NCBI RefSeq assembly: GCF_040149665.1
Contig: NZ_JBEFLP010000004.1
Location: 1 to 64,000, forward strand
Length of the DNA stretch: 64,000 nucleotides
DNA from: Sulfitobacter sp. HNIBRBA3233
GTDB taxonomy: Bacteria > Pseudomonadota > Alphaproteobacteria > Rhodobacterales > Rhodobacteraceae
Reading direction: 5' to 3'
Each line of letters starts with the position of its first letter. Position 1 is the first letter of the stretch. The position numbers and the translations under genes were made by a program. Below, piece by piece: positions 44,254 through 53,707 of this stretch. Below the pieces are notes generated by a model. The model made no database searches. It was not told the DNA's origin and saw nothing but the letters and a program-made list of their open reading frames with translations.

Positions 44254-45675
44254 ATGGCACGACCTCAACCGGCGCAGGACGGCACGGCACCCTATGATGC
44301 GATCCGGCCCACCGTGGCCGGTTTGCTCGACCAGCGTGCCTACAAACACGCGCTGACGTTGCTCCAGCGTACCTACCGGTCCATGCCGCCCGACACGCGA
44401 CTGCTTGACGATATGGCCACCTGCTACTGGGAACTCGGCGATGCGCAGACGGCCTTGCAACTTGTCGAACTGGCCGCGACTGATGGCGGCGGGGACGCCG
44501 CGACATGGGGTCGGCTGGGGGCCATGGCGCTTTCCACGGGCGATCGCGAGCGTGCGCAATCCGCGTTCCGCCGCGCGCTCTCCCTCTCGCCGCGCGATGC
44601 GCGGGCGCTGGCAGCGCTCAATCGCGTCGCACCGCTTGCGCGCGACAGCCGTCAAATGGCCCATCTGCGCGATATCGCCAGATCGGCCAAAGCGACCCCC
44701 AACGATCGCGCCATCGCCAGCAATACGCTGGGCCTGATCGAACAGGCCGCAGGCAATACCAAGGCAGCCTTTCACCACTTTGCCCGCGCCAAGGCCCATA
44801 AACCCGGCCGCTACGACACCACCGCCGCCGACGAGTTCGTCGCCGAACAGCGCGAGCGCTATCATCCCGACCTGTTGCGCCTAACCGCGAAACCACTTCC
44901 GCACCGTTTCGTCTTTGTCGTCGGGATGCCGCGTTCGGGCACGACCCTCGTGGAAAGCATCCTGACCCGCCATCCGCAGGTCACGACCATCGGCGAAAGC
45001 ATCGCCTTGCAAGACTGCATGCGCCTGTGCCGGCACCGCACCGGCCAGAAACGTGGCTGGGACTGGATGGACGCGATCACGCCCGAGCTTGCCAGCACTC
45101 TGGCCCAGACGTTTCTCGACCGCTGCGCGCAAAAACATGTCGGAGAGTTTCCGGAGGTGATCGTCGACAAGACACCACTCAACCTTTTCGAGGCAGGCTT
45201 TGCTCGTGCAATCCTGCCGGATGCGCGCTTCGTCTTCATGTCGCGTCATCCTCTTGATGTGGGGCTGTCGAATTTCACCACCAATTACGCCGCCCCCCAT
45301 CCCTTTTCCAAGTCACTGGCCACGATCGGCCACATGACCCGCACGGTGTTCACCTCCGCCGGGGATTACCAGAGCAAGCTGGGGCAAGCGTTCCGCTGGC
45401 AGTCCTTCAGGGCTCTCGTGACCTCGCCAGAGACACAGATCCGCGCGATGCTCGACCATCTCGGCCTCGCGTGGGATGACAGGTGTCTTGCCCCGCAGGA
45501 CAGGACCGGCGCGGTGAACACGGCATCGTTCCTTCAGGTACGCAGCGCCATCAACGACGACGGTCTGGGGAAATGGCACCGCTTCGAGGCCGAGCTTGCA
45601 CCGCTGGTTCAGGCATTGGGCGGGCAGAAGTGGATCGAAGACTGGGCTGCAAAGGACACCGCCGCAGCGGGCTAG
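44254..45675 (+). CDS. TPR-containing sulfotransferase
   Basis: A 473-residue protein. Residues about 15-200 are helical repeats of the TPR type (RAYKHALTLLQRTYRSMPPDTRLLDDMATCYWELGD, DRERAQSAFRRALSLSPRD). Residues about 215-470 are a PAPS-dependent sulfotransferase: the 5'-phosphosulfate loop is GMPRSGTTLVESI, and the 3'-phosphate site is in RFVFMSRHPLDVGLS. In the proteobacterial family these act on glycans or proteins, with the TPRs holding the acceptor. Acceptor unknown. Its stop codon is shared base-for-base with that of the photolyase gene on the other strand (CTAG). Confidence 0.85.
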   Translation: MARPQPAQDGTAPYDAIRPTVAGLLDQRAYKHALTLLQRTYRSMPPDTRLLDDMATCYWELGDAQTALQLVELAATDGGGDAATWGRLGAMALSTGDRERAQSAFRRALSLSPRDARALAALNRVAPLARDSRQMAHLRDIARSAKATPNDRAIASNTLGLIEQAAGNTKAAFHHFARAKAHKPGRYDTTAADEFVAEQRERYHPDLLRLTAKPLPHRFVFVVGMPRSGTTLVESILTRHPQVTTIGESIALQDCMRLCRHRTGQKRGWDWMDAITPELASTLAQTFLDRCAQKHVGEFPEVIVDKTPLNLFEAGFARAILPDARFVFMSRHPLDVGLSNFTTNYAAPHPFSKSLATIGHMTRTVFTSAGDYQSKLGQAFRWQSFRALVTSPETQIRAMLDHLGLAWDDRCLAPQDRTGAVNTASFLQVRSAINDDGLGKWHRFEAELAPLVQALGGQKWIEDWAAKDTAAAG

Positions 45676-47198
45676 ACGATCTTGCCCGCATCCAACCGGT
45701 CCAGCACTGCTTGCCCGTCCGCCAGCACGGTCTTGCGCCGGTCTTCGTCCATACGGTCCCAAGTGCTGTACATCTGGCCCATGCGCGGATTGTCAGAAAA
45801 CCGCTCTCTGTGCCGGTCGAGGAAATGCCAGTAGAGCGTATTGAACGGACAGGCCCCCTCGCCGGTCTTCTTCGAGACGCTGTAATCGCAGCCCTTGCAG
45901 TAGTCGGACATCCGGTTGATGTACGACCCCGAGGAAACATAGGGCTTGGAAGCGATGACGCCGCCATCGGCGAACTGGCTCATCCCGACGACATTCGGCG
46001 CCTCGACCCATTCATAGGCATCCGCGTAGACTTCCAGATACCACTCGGCAACCTGCTGCGGATTGATCCCCGCAAGCAAGGCGAAGTTGCCGGTCACCAT
46101 CAATCGCTGGATATGGTGGGCATAGGCATGTTCCTGCGTCTGCGACACGGCGGCCTTCATGCAGGCCATCTTGGTGTCCCCGCCCCAGTACATGTCGGGC
46201 AGGTCGCGCGTCTGGTCCAGCCGGTTGCGCGAGGCATAATCCGGCCCCTCCAGAAAATAGATACCCCGCACGTATTCGCGCCAGCCGATGATCTGCCGGA
46301 TGAAACCCTCGACGGCATTGATCGGCGCATTCCCCTCGTCATAAGCCCGCTCTGCGGCTTTGCAGACTTCCAGCGGCCCCAGCAGGCCGAGGTTGATATA
46401 GGCGGACAGGATCGCGTGAAACATGAAGGGTTCGCCGCTCACCATGGCGTCCTGATAATCGCCGAATGTGGGCAGCGAATGCTCTACGAAATGGCCCAGC
46501 GCTTTCAGCGCCTCATCGCGTGTGGTCGCGAAAGTAAACGGGCGCAGCGTGCCGAAATGGTCGCCGAATTCTTCCTCGACCAGTGCAAGAACATCTGCGG
46601 TCACATTGTCGGGCTCGAAGGTCAGGGGGCCCTTGGGGTCGATGTCACCCGGTGCCGGCTTGCGGTTGTCATGGTCGAAATTCCACTGCCCGCCAGCGGG
46701 CTCCTCGCCCTCCATCAAAAGGCCCGTCCGCTTGCGCATTTCGCGGTAGAAATATTCCATCCGCAGCGCCTTGCGGCCCTCGGCCCAATCCTCGAAATCC
46801 TGATGCGAGGCCAGAAAGCGGTCGTCGTTGAGGATATGCGTCTTGATCGGCGCGTGGTTGAGCTTGTTGATGAGCCGCCACTCGCCCGGCTCGGTACTGA
46901 TCACCCCTGCCGCATCGGTTTGCTCGGCGCGTCGCAACAGCTCTCCGACGATGGACCCCGCGTTGTCGGGATCGTCCAGCCGGGTATAGAGAACGCGCCA
47001 GCCGTCGTTCTCCAGTGTGGTGGCGAATTTGCGCATCGCGGCAAAGATCAGCGCGATCTTCTTGGGATGGTGCCGCACATAGGTCGCCTCTTCGCGCACC
47101 TCGGCCATCACCACAGTATCTTCGGATTTGTCCGCCTTCCTGAGCGCGCTCAAATCCCGCGACAGCTGGTCGCCCAGAACCAGGACCAGCCGGCTCAC
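45672..47198 (-). CDS. FeS-containing cryptochrome/photolyase (PhrB-like)
   Basis: A 508-residue flavoprotein of the FeS-BCP group, bacterial (6-4) photolyases with a 4Fe-4S cluster and a lumazine-type antenna. The N-terminal Rossmann domain (LVLVLGDQLS) is followed by the FAD-binding helical domain. The four cluster cysteines appear to be in KMACMKAAV, CKGC (DYCKGCDYSVS) and GACPFN, the spacing seen in PhrB. Residue patterns PDMYWGGDTKMAC and HAYAHHIQRLMVTGNF are family hallmarks. It is translationally coupled to the SDR gene upstream by an ATGA overlap (47195-47198). (6-4) repair activity is family inference; blue-light signalling is the alternative. Confidence 0.9.
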   Translation of the reverse strand: MSRLVLVLGDQLSRDLSALRKADKSEDTVVMAEVREEATYVRHHPKKIALIFAAMRKFATTLENDGWRVLYTRLDDPDNAGSIVGELLRRAEQTDAAGVISTEPGEWRLINKLNHAPIKTHILNDDRFLASHQDFEDWAEGRKALRMEYFYREMRKRTGLLMEGEEPAGGQWNFDHDNRKPAPGDIDPKGPLTFEPDNVTADVLALVEEEFGDHFGTLRPFTFATTRDEALKALGHFVEHSLPTFGDYQDAMVSGEPFMFHAILSAYINLGLLGPLEVCKAAERAYDEGNAPINAVEGFIRQIIGWREYVRGIYFLEGPDYASRNRLDQTRDLPDMYWGGDTKMACMKAAVSQTQEHAYAHHIQRLMVTGNFALLAGINPQQVAEWYLEVYADAYEWVEAPNVVGMSQFADGGVIASKPYVSSGSYINRMSDYCKGCDYSVSKKTGEGACPFNTLYWHFLDRHRERFSDNPRMGQMYSTWDRMDEDRRKTVLADGQAVLDRLDAGKIV

Positions 47199-47860
47199 CA
47201 GACCACCCTCTTGCCCGCCCAGTCAAAGAAACCACCGGTGTCCTCGGCCGTCAGACCGTCGAGCACAGCCAGCATATTCTGCGCAGCCTCGTCGGGCGGT
47301 ACCGACGGATGGCGGCCAAGGTACTTTTCGGTGAACGGCGTCGCGACCGTCCCGGGGTGAAGCGCGACGCAGATCGCCTCGGCGTGGGTGCGCGCAAGCT
47401 CGATCGCGGTGGTATGAACGATCTGGTTCGCGGCTGCCTTGGCGGCGCGGTAGCTGGTCCAGCCGCCAATCCGGTTGTCCCCGATCGACCCCACCCGCGC
47501 GGTCAGGACGGCCATCACTGATCGCCCCTCGCGCGGCAACAGGCGCTGCGCGTGCCGCAGGATCAGCGCAGGCCCGATGGCATTGACCGCGAACTGGTCG
47601 GCCATCGCCCGCGCGGTCACCGCCTTGATTGTCTTTTCCGGCTCCGCCCCGTCAATCTCCAGCGCGCCGGTGGTCACCAGTATTCCGTCGAAAGTGCGCT
47701 CCAATGCGCCCAGATGACGATCGACGGATGCCTCGTCGGTCACATCCAGCCCGTCCACCGACCGCGACAGCCCGGTCACCCGGGTGCCACGCGCCTCCAG
47801 CGCCTTCGACAGGGCCGAACCGATACCCCCCGACGCTCCAATCACCAAAATCTCTTTCAT
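47195..47860 (-). CDS. Short-chain dehydrogenase/reductase (SDR)
   Basis: A 221-residue NAD(P)-dependent oxidoreductase. The glycine-rich nucleotide motif is VIGASGGIG, the catalytic Tyr and Lys are in SYRAAKAA, and NAIGPALILRH holds the structural Asn. The substrate is unknown. The ATG at 47860 overlaps the stop of a 19-codon mini-ORF (ATGA), and its stop overlaps the photolyase start (ATGA), so three frames are chained by coupled overlaps. It has only a weak SD of its own (CAGG), which makes reading through the mini-ORF plausible. Confidence 0.87.
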   Translation of the reverse strand: MKEILVIGASGGIGSALSKALEARGTRVTGLSRSVDGLDVTDEASVDRHLGALERTFDGILVTTGALEIDGAEPEKTIKAVTARAMADQFAVNAIGPALILRHAQRLLPREGRSVMAVLTARVGSIGDNRIGGWTSYRAAKAAANQIVHTTAIELARTHAEAICVALHPGTVATPFTEKYLGRHPSVPPDEAAQNMLAVLDGLTAEDTGGFFDWAGKRVVW

Positions 47861-47916
47861 GCCTGCGCAGATAGATCGCACCCCGCCCGCTTCAACAGGC
47901 TTCGCCGTTTCTCCAT
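47857..47916 (-). CDS. Putative 19-residue leader mini-ORF (MEK...), copy B
   Basis: ATG GAG AAA opens a 19-codon frame (peptide begins MEKRRSLLKRAG). Its TGA overlaps the SDR start codon as ATGA. The preceding bases GGGGCAAA and the start context match those of copy A (20682-20723) while the peptide sequences diverge after MEK. That pattern argues for conserved initiation and coupling rather than a conserved peptide. No proof of translation. Confidence 0.35.
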   Translation of the reverse strand: MEKRRSLLKRAGCDLSAQA

Positions 47917-47960
47917 TTTGCCCCTAAACTCATGTCTGCCTGCCTCTTGGGCAGGCAGAC
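47909..47960 (-). repeat. Repeated leader element, copy B (hairpin plus conserved block)
   Basis: On the minus strand: an 11-bp perfect hairpin (GTCTGCCTGCC with GGCAGGCAGAC), then ATGAGTTTA, GGGGCAAAATGGAGAA and the MEK mini-ORF. The order and sequence repeat copy A at 20716-20764. The hairpin arms differ in sequence and length between copies, so the stem, not its bases, is conserved. Confidence 0.6.
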
Positions 47961-48017
47961 CATAAAAGACTCGTCTTTCCCCTTCCCATCCGCAAACCGC
48001 CCGTTATAAATGGCTGC

Positions 48018-48101
48018 ATGTTGACCGCAGCACATATCCCCCCTTTCGCACGCGCCTGCGCGCGTCCGCTGCGCATCCGTCTGCTGCTAAGCCGCCTCTG
48101 A
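48018..48101 (+). CDS. leuA leader peptide (leucine attenuator)
   Basis: ATG TTG ACC... encodes 27 residues ending PLRIRLLLSRL, with Leu at positions 2, 18, 22, 23, 24 and 27, including a CTG CTG CTA run; CTA is a rare codon in this GC-rich DNA. It lies 82 bases before leuA. A TATAAA (48005-48010) just upstream could be the -10 box, which would make the leader nearly leaderless and explain the lack of an SD. Leader peptides rich in the regulatory amino acid are the hallmark of leu operon attenuation. Confidence 0.65.
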   Translation: MLTAAHIPPFARACARPLRIRLLLSRL

Positions 48102-48165
48102 GCGTGCCGTCAGGCGCGACCGCTCAGAGGATCCGTGCCGCGCGCCAAAGACTTCAACAGCAGAC
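48079..48165 (+). promoter_or_regulatory. Attenuator-like alternative stems of the leuA leader
   Basis: CCTCTGAGCG (48095-48104, containing the leader stop) pairs perfectly with CGCTCAGAGG (48121-48130). GTCTGCTG within the Leu codons (48079-48086) can pair with CAGCAGAC (48158-48165), enclosing that hairpin. GGCGCG (48113-48118) with CGCGCC (48141-48146) cannot coexist with the 10-bp stem, so two folds compete. No T-run follows the main stem, so control may be at translation or by Rho. Confidence 0.5.
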
Positions 48166-48183
48166 AAACCGAAAGCCAGACCC

Positions 48184-49749
48184 ATGACAGACAAACCACA
48201 GGACCGCGTCTTGATCTTCGACACCACGTTGCGCGATGGCGAACAGTCGCCCGGTGCAACCATGACCCACGGCGAAAAGCTGGAAATCGCCCAGCTTCTC
48301 GATGAAATGGGTGTCGACATCATCGAAGCGGGATTTCCGATCGCCTCCGAAGGCGATTTCGCTGCCGTTTCCGAAATCGCTCGCCAGTCGCAAAACGCCG
48401 TGATCTGCGGGCTTGCCCGCGCGCAACTGCCCGACATCGACCGCTGCTGGGAGGCTGTGAAACACGCGCGCCGTCCCCGCATCCACACCTTTATCGGCAC
48501 CTCGCCGCTGCACCGCGCGATCCCGAACCTGACGCAGGATGAAATGGCCGAGCGTATCCACGAGACGGTCAGCCGCGCGCGCAACCTGTGCGACAACGTG
48601 CAATGGTCGCCCATGGACGCCACGCGCACGGAACTCGACTACCTCTACCGGGTCGTCGAAATCGCGATCAAGGCGGGGGCGACCACGATCAACATTCCCG
48701 ATACCGTCGGCTACACCGCGCCGCGCGAAAGCGCCGACCTGATCGCCAAGCTGATCGAGAACGTGCCCGGCGCCGACGAAATCATCTTCGCCACCCATTG
48801 CCACAACGATCTGGGCATGGCGACGGCCAACAGCCTTGCCGCCGTCGAAGCGGGCGCGCGGCAGATCGAATGCACGATCAACGGCCTCGGTGAACGCGCC
48901 GGCAATACCGCGCTGGAAGAGGTCGTTATGGCCATGAAGGTGCGCAACGACATCATGCCCTTCCAGACCGGCGTCGACAGCACCAAGATCATGAACATCT
49001 CGCGCCGTGTGGCCACGGTGTCGGGCTTTGCCGTGCAGTACAACAAGGCCATCGTGGGCAAGAACGCCTTTGCCCATGAATCCGGCATCCACCAGGACGG
49101 CATGCTCAAGAATGCCGAAACCTTCGAGATCATGCGCCCCGAGGATGTCGGCCTGACGGAAACCAATATCGTCATGGGCAAGCATTCGGGCCGCGCCGCG
49201 CTGCGCTCGAAGCTGGAAAACCTCGGGTACGAACTGGGGGACAACCAGCTCAAGGATGTTTTCGTGCGGTTCAAGGAGCTCGCCGATCGCAAGAAGGAGA
49301 TCTACGACGAGGATCTCATCGCGCTGATGCGCACCGCGACCGACCCCGAAGCGGACCGGATCAAGCTGAAGTCGATGCATGTAACCTGCGGCACCGACGG
49401 CCCGAACGAGGCGCGCATGACCCTGATCGTCGACGGGCAGGAACTCAGCACCGAACAGTCGGGCGACGGTCCCGTGGACGCATCGTTCAAATGCATCAAG
49501 GCGCTTGTCGAGCACAGCGCGCGGCTGCAACTCTATCAAGTTGCCGCCGTGACCGAAGGGACGGATGCACAGGCGACCGTATCGGTGCGCATGGAAGAAG
49601 AAGGGCGCATCGTGACCGGCCAATCGGCGGACACCGATACCGTGGTCGCCTCGGCCCGCGCCTATATTCACGCGCTGAACCGCCTGCTGGTGCGCCGCAA
49701 AAAGGGCGGCACCGACCAGCGCGAAGTCAGCTACAAGGTCGTCAGCTGA
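48184..49749 (+). CDS. leuA: 2-isopropylmalate synthase
   Basis: First committed enzyme of leucine synthesis: condenses acetyl-CoA with 2-oxoisovalerate. The 521-residue protein has the TIM-barrel motifs FDTTLRDGEQSPGA, HCHNDLGMATANSLAAVEAGA and INGLGERAGNTALEE, and metal-binding HESGIHQDGMLKN, followed by the C-terminal leucine-feedback regulatory domain (about 395-515). Feedback inhibition plus the leader-peptide attenuator would give two levels of leucine control. An intrinsic terminator follows. Confidence 0.96.
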   Translation: MTDKPQDRVLIFDTTLRDGEQSPGATMTHGEKLEIAQLLDEMGVDIIEAGFPIASEGDFAAVSEIARQSQNAVICGLARAQLPDIDRCWEAVKHARRPRIHTFIGTSPLHRAIPNLTQDEMAERIHETVSRARNLCDNVQWSPMDATRTELDYLYRVVEIAIKAGATTINIPDTVGYTAPRESADLIAKLIENVPGADEIIFATHCHNDLGMATANSLAAVEAGARQIECTINGLGERAGNTALEEVVMAMKVRNDIMPFQTGVDSTKIMNISRRVATVSGFAVQYNKAIVGKNAFAHESGIHQDGMLKNAETFEIMRPEDVGLTETNIVMGKHSGRAALRSKLENLGYELGDNQLKDVFVRFKELADRKKEIYDEDLIALMRTATDPEADRIKLKSMHVTCGTDGPNEARMTLIVDGQELSTEQSGDGPVDASFKCIKALVEHSARLQLYQVAAVTEGTDAQATVSVRMEEEGRIVTGQSADTDTVVASARAYIHALNRLLVRRKKGGTDQREVSYKVVS

Positions 49750-49769
49750 GTGCTTTCCACCCGGACAAC

Positions 49770-49801
49770 AAAAGGCCCCGTGAACGATCACGGGGCCTTT
49801 T
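49770..49801. terminator. Bidirectional rho-independent terminator, leuA / porin-like gene
   Basis: AAAAGGCCCCGTGA (49770-49783) pairs perfectly with TCACGGGGCCTTTT (49788-49801) around ACGA, with T-runs in both directions. Confidence 0.92.
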
Positions 49802-49803
49802 CA

Positions 49804-49833
49804 TTTCCGGCGCTTTCCGGCGCTTTCTGGCGC
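49804..49833. repeat. Three tandem 10-base repeats
   Basis: TTTCCGGCGC occurs twice exactly and a third time as TTTCTGGCGC, between the terminator and the stop codon of the porin-like gene. Confidence 0.8.
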
Positions 49834-49836
49834 CTG

Positions 49837-50700
49837 TCAAAAATCGGTGAGGCCGATGACAGATCCCGTCGCGCCGCTGAAGATATTCGCAACCGACCTG
49901 CGCTGTGAGGTCCGGCGGCCCAGTTCGTAGCTGACGCCGAATGTGGCCTGGTCTATCGTATCCGCACCATCGACATCGATCCGGCCCAGGGCCAGCTCGA
50001 CATTCGCACCCGGCGTGAACTCGTACTGCGCACCGATATTGACCGCCTTACCGCCGAGACCATCAAGATCGAAGGCTCCGAGCGATGCAATCACCGCGAA
50101 GCCGTTGCCCAGCTCGTATTTCCCCGCGACCCCGAACAGATCCAGCCCGTCGCTCGAAAGCAGATCGGCCTGAACCGAATACTGGCTCAGATCATAATCG
50201 GCGTAGCCTGCAAACAATGTGTCGCCGTCGATTTGAACGATATCGAGCCCAACGGTGCCGCCCTCTGTCACGTCCCACGCGCCGAATACCGAATAGACGG
50301 TCTCGTCCAGCTCGGAAGCCTCCCCGATCGAAAGGCCCAGCGTATAGTTCAACACGCTGTACATCGCGTAGACAGAGGTAACGCCGGCATCGTCGCCCAG
50401 CAGATCGAATTCAGCGTGGTCAAGACCCAAGGTGATGCCGTTTGCCAGCGTATAGCCGACACCCAGCGTCGCGAAATCCAGATCGATCCCTTCGATGTCC
50501 ACGCGTCCCAGTTCGCCCGAGAACGTCAGGTTCCCGGTGCGATATTCAGCCGCGCCACCGAAGGTTTTGACATCCGCCGAACCGGCGCTGCCGGCGTCAA
50601 TATCGTGATACTTTGCAAATGCCGCACCATAGGTAAGTTCCGCAGCAGCGGCCGATGCAGACCCGCAGAGGATCGTTGTGAGAAGAATTTTGCGAAGCAT
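49837..50700 (-). CDS. Porin-like outer-membrane beta-barrel protein
   Basis: A 287-residue protein with a signal peptide (MLRKILLTTILCGSASAAAA) and a mature sequence of alternating short strands and Gly/Asp-rich turns (TYGAAFAKYHDI, TFGGAAEYRTGNLTFSGELGRVDIEG, ATLGVGYTLANGITLGLDHAEF, VYSVFGAWDVTEGG) ending in an aromatic residue (VIGLTDF), the outer-membrane assembly signal. It resembles gram-negative porin-family proteins, but I cannot assign transport specificity. The acidic, Asp-rich character fits a marine organism. Terminated by the bidirectional hairpin it shares with leuA. Confidence 0.75.
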   Translation of the reverse strand: MLRKILLTTILCGSASAAAAELTYGAAFAKYHDIDAGSAGSADVKTFGGAAEYRTGNLTFSGELGRVDIEGIDLDFATLGVGYTLANGITLGLDHAEFDLLGDDAGVTSVYAMYSVLNYTLGLSIGEASELDETVYSVFGAWDVTEGGTVGLDIVQIDGDTLFAGYADYDLSQYSVQADLLSSDGLDLFGVAGKYELGNGFAVIASLGAFDLDGLGGKAVNIGAQYEFTPGANVELALGRIDVDGADTIDQATFGVSYELGRRTSQRRSVANIFSGATGSVIGLTDF

Positions 50701-50852
50701 GTCTGGACCTCAATAATTAACAGGTGCTGTTTAACAGCTTGCCCCGGTTATGACGGAGACACGCAAAAGTGGAATAGCTGCCGCGCAGCTATTCCACATC
50801 GCGCCAAAGCGTTGCCAGCACGCAACAAGCCGCGCGCCCCACCCGCCGGCGA

Positions 50853-51437
50853 CTAGCGGTACGGGTTCTTCGCCTCGCGGTCATCAGACAGCGACCGCTG
50901 CGAGCGTTCAACGATCATCACGCTGGCATCGGCGAGATGTTCGCGCATGATTGCCTTGTCGCCGCGTGCGACGCGCAGCTTGTGCGCCTCCAGCATGACT
51001 TCCGCGTGGCTGCTGCCGCGCGGCGGGATGAAGGTGTAGCAGGCCAGTTCGATCAACAGCCCCAGCGGGTCCTTGAAATAGATCGAATGCATGAAGCCGC
51101 GGTCCTTGACACCCGAGTTGCCGACGCCGCGGCTTTCCAGCCGCTCCAGCACCTGATCGAACATCGCGCGGTCCACCTCGAACGCGATGTGATGCACACA
51201 GCCCGGATCCATCGGCGTGCGGTCATAGACCGGTTTGCGTGCCTCGTTGGTAAAGATCGTGATCAGCCGCCCGTCACCGGGATCGAAATACAGATGCCCC
51301 TCGTCGGGATCGTCGAGGTTGGGCTGATCGAACAGAAACGGCATCCCCAGCGTTCCTTCCCAGAAGTCGATACTGGATTGCCGGTCGGCCCCTGTAAGAG
51401 TGATGTGATGCACACCGAGTGTCTGGATTTTCTTCAT
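50853..51437 (-). CDS. VOC-family (glyoxalase/extradiol-dioxygenase-like) protein
   Basis: A 194-residue cytosolic protein with one or two vicinal-oxygen-chelate modules. Metal-ligand positions are suggested by VHHITLTGADRQSSIDFWEGTLG, VHHIAFEVDRAMFDQVLERL and YFKDPLGLLIELACY (the C-terminal Glu). A 60-residue C-terminal tail (SSHAEVMLEAHKLRVARGDK onward) extends past the VOC core. It could be a dioxygenase-like or lyase-like enzyme; substrate unknown. The ATG at 51437 follows AAAGGCGGG. A decayed copy of the leader element may lie about 90 bases upstream. Confidence 0.8.
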   Translation of the reverse strand: MKKIQTLGVHHITLTGADRQSSIDFWEGTLGMPFLFDQPNLDDPDEGHLYFDPGDGRLITIFTNEARKPVYDRTPMDPGCVHHIAFEVDRAMFDQVLERLESRGVGNSGVKDRGFMHSIYFKDPLGLLIELACYTFIPPRGSSHAEVMLEAHKLRVARGDKAIMREHLADASVMIVERSQRSLSDDREAKNPYR

Positions 51438-51604
51438 CGTCCCGCCTTTTGTTGATCGCTAATTCCAAGTCTCTGTCCTAGAGTATAGTTCGGTAGCGAT
51501 AAGATGCCGAGCCTTGACCTCACCCCCCTTTAACCCATGTCTGCATCCCCCTATAAGACGCGCAGCCTGCGCCCTTTCGGGAGTCGCGGGCCAAAGTGTT
51601 TTAA

Positions 51605-52684
<1,080 letters not shown>

Positions 52685-52793
52685 TACCAGACGCGCCGCC
52701 GGTCCCGACCGTCTCTGGACCGGTGGCAGGTCGCGAAAACGATCCCGGGCCAGCCCCGGCGGCACGCGGCATTCGGAGACGACGTAGAGCACA

Positions 52794-53705
52794 ATGGCCA
52801 GAGACCGCTCGAACGCTCAGGACTACTCGGGACCGCTCAGGCGGTTGCTTCTGGCTGTTCTGGTTCTGCTGCTGGCGGGCATTTTCATCCTGTGGCGCAT
52901 CGACAGCCCCCGCGTGGAGCGGTTCCGCGCCCAGATCACCGACCAGCTGATGCCCAACCTCGACTGGGCAATGGTGCCGGTGACCGGCACCGTCAACCTG
53001 CTGCGCGATTTCCAGAGCTACCAGCGGCTGGCCGAGCAAAACCAGGAACTGCGGTCGGAATTGCGCCGTATGCAGACGTGGAAAGAGGCCGCCCTGCAAC
53101 TCGAGCAGGAGAACGCCCGCCTGCTCGACCTCAACAAGGTACGGCTGGATCCGCGACTGACCAAGATCACCGGCGTCGTCATGGCCGACAGCGGATCGCC
53201 CTACCGGCAGTCCGTGCTGCTGAACGTCGGCGCGCGCGACGGGATCGTCGAAGGCTGGGCCACGATGGACGGGATCGGTCTGGTCGGGCGCATATCCGGT
53301 GTGGGCGAAAATACCTCCCGCGTGATCCTTCTGACGGACGCGTCGAGCCGCATTCCGGCGGTGATCCAGCCGTCGGGCCAGCGCGCCATCGTCGCGGGCG
53401 ATAACACCGGCGCACCGCCGATCGATTTTTTGGAAAACCCCGATCTGGTTCGCCCCGGCGACCGCATCATCAGTTCAGGCGATGGGGGTGTCTTTCCCGC
53501 GGATCTGCTGATCGGTCAGGTCGCCGCCGATCCGGGGGGGCGCCTGCGCGTCCGCCTTGCCGCCGATTTCGAGCGTCTGGAGTTTCTCAAGGTGCTGCGC
53601 CACCACGGCACCGACCGTGTGTCTGACACGCCTTCCATTATCACGGACAATCTGGACACCGCGCAAACCGCCACCGGCGACACCCCCCCGACCGAGACGG
53701 AGTGA
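52794..53705 (+). CDS. mreC: Rod shape-determining protein MreC
   Basis: A 303-residue bitopic membrane protein: a short cytosolic tail, one helix (about 16-35, LRRLLLAVLVLLLAGIFIL), a periplasmic coiled coil (about 75-110, YQRLAEQNQELRSELRRMQ) and a beta-barrel pair (ITGVVMADSGSPYRQSVLLNVGARDG...GRISGVGENTSRVILLTD). It couples MreB to PBP2/RodA. The C-terminus is a Thr/Pro-rich tail. It overlaps or abuts mreD. Confidence 0.93.
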   Translation: MARDRSNAQDYSGPLRRLLLAVLVLLLAGIFILWRIDSPRVERFRAQITDQLMPNLDWAMVPVTGTVNLLRDFQSYQRLAEQNQELRSELRRMQTWKEAALQLEQENARLLDLNKVRLDPRLTKITGVVMADSGSPYRQSVLLNVGARDGIVEGWATMDGIGLVGRISGVGENTSRVILLTDASSRIPAVIQPSGQRAIVAGDNTGAPPIDFLENPDLVRPGDRIISSGDGGVFPADLLIGQVAADPGGRLRVRLAADFERLEFLKVLRHHGTDRVSDTPSIITDNLDTAQTATGDTPPTETE

Positions 53706-53707
53706 AG

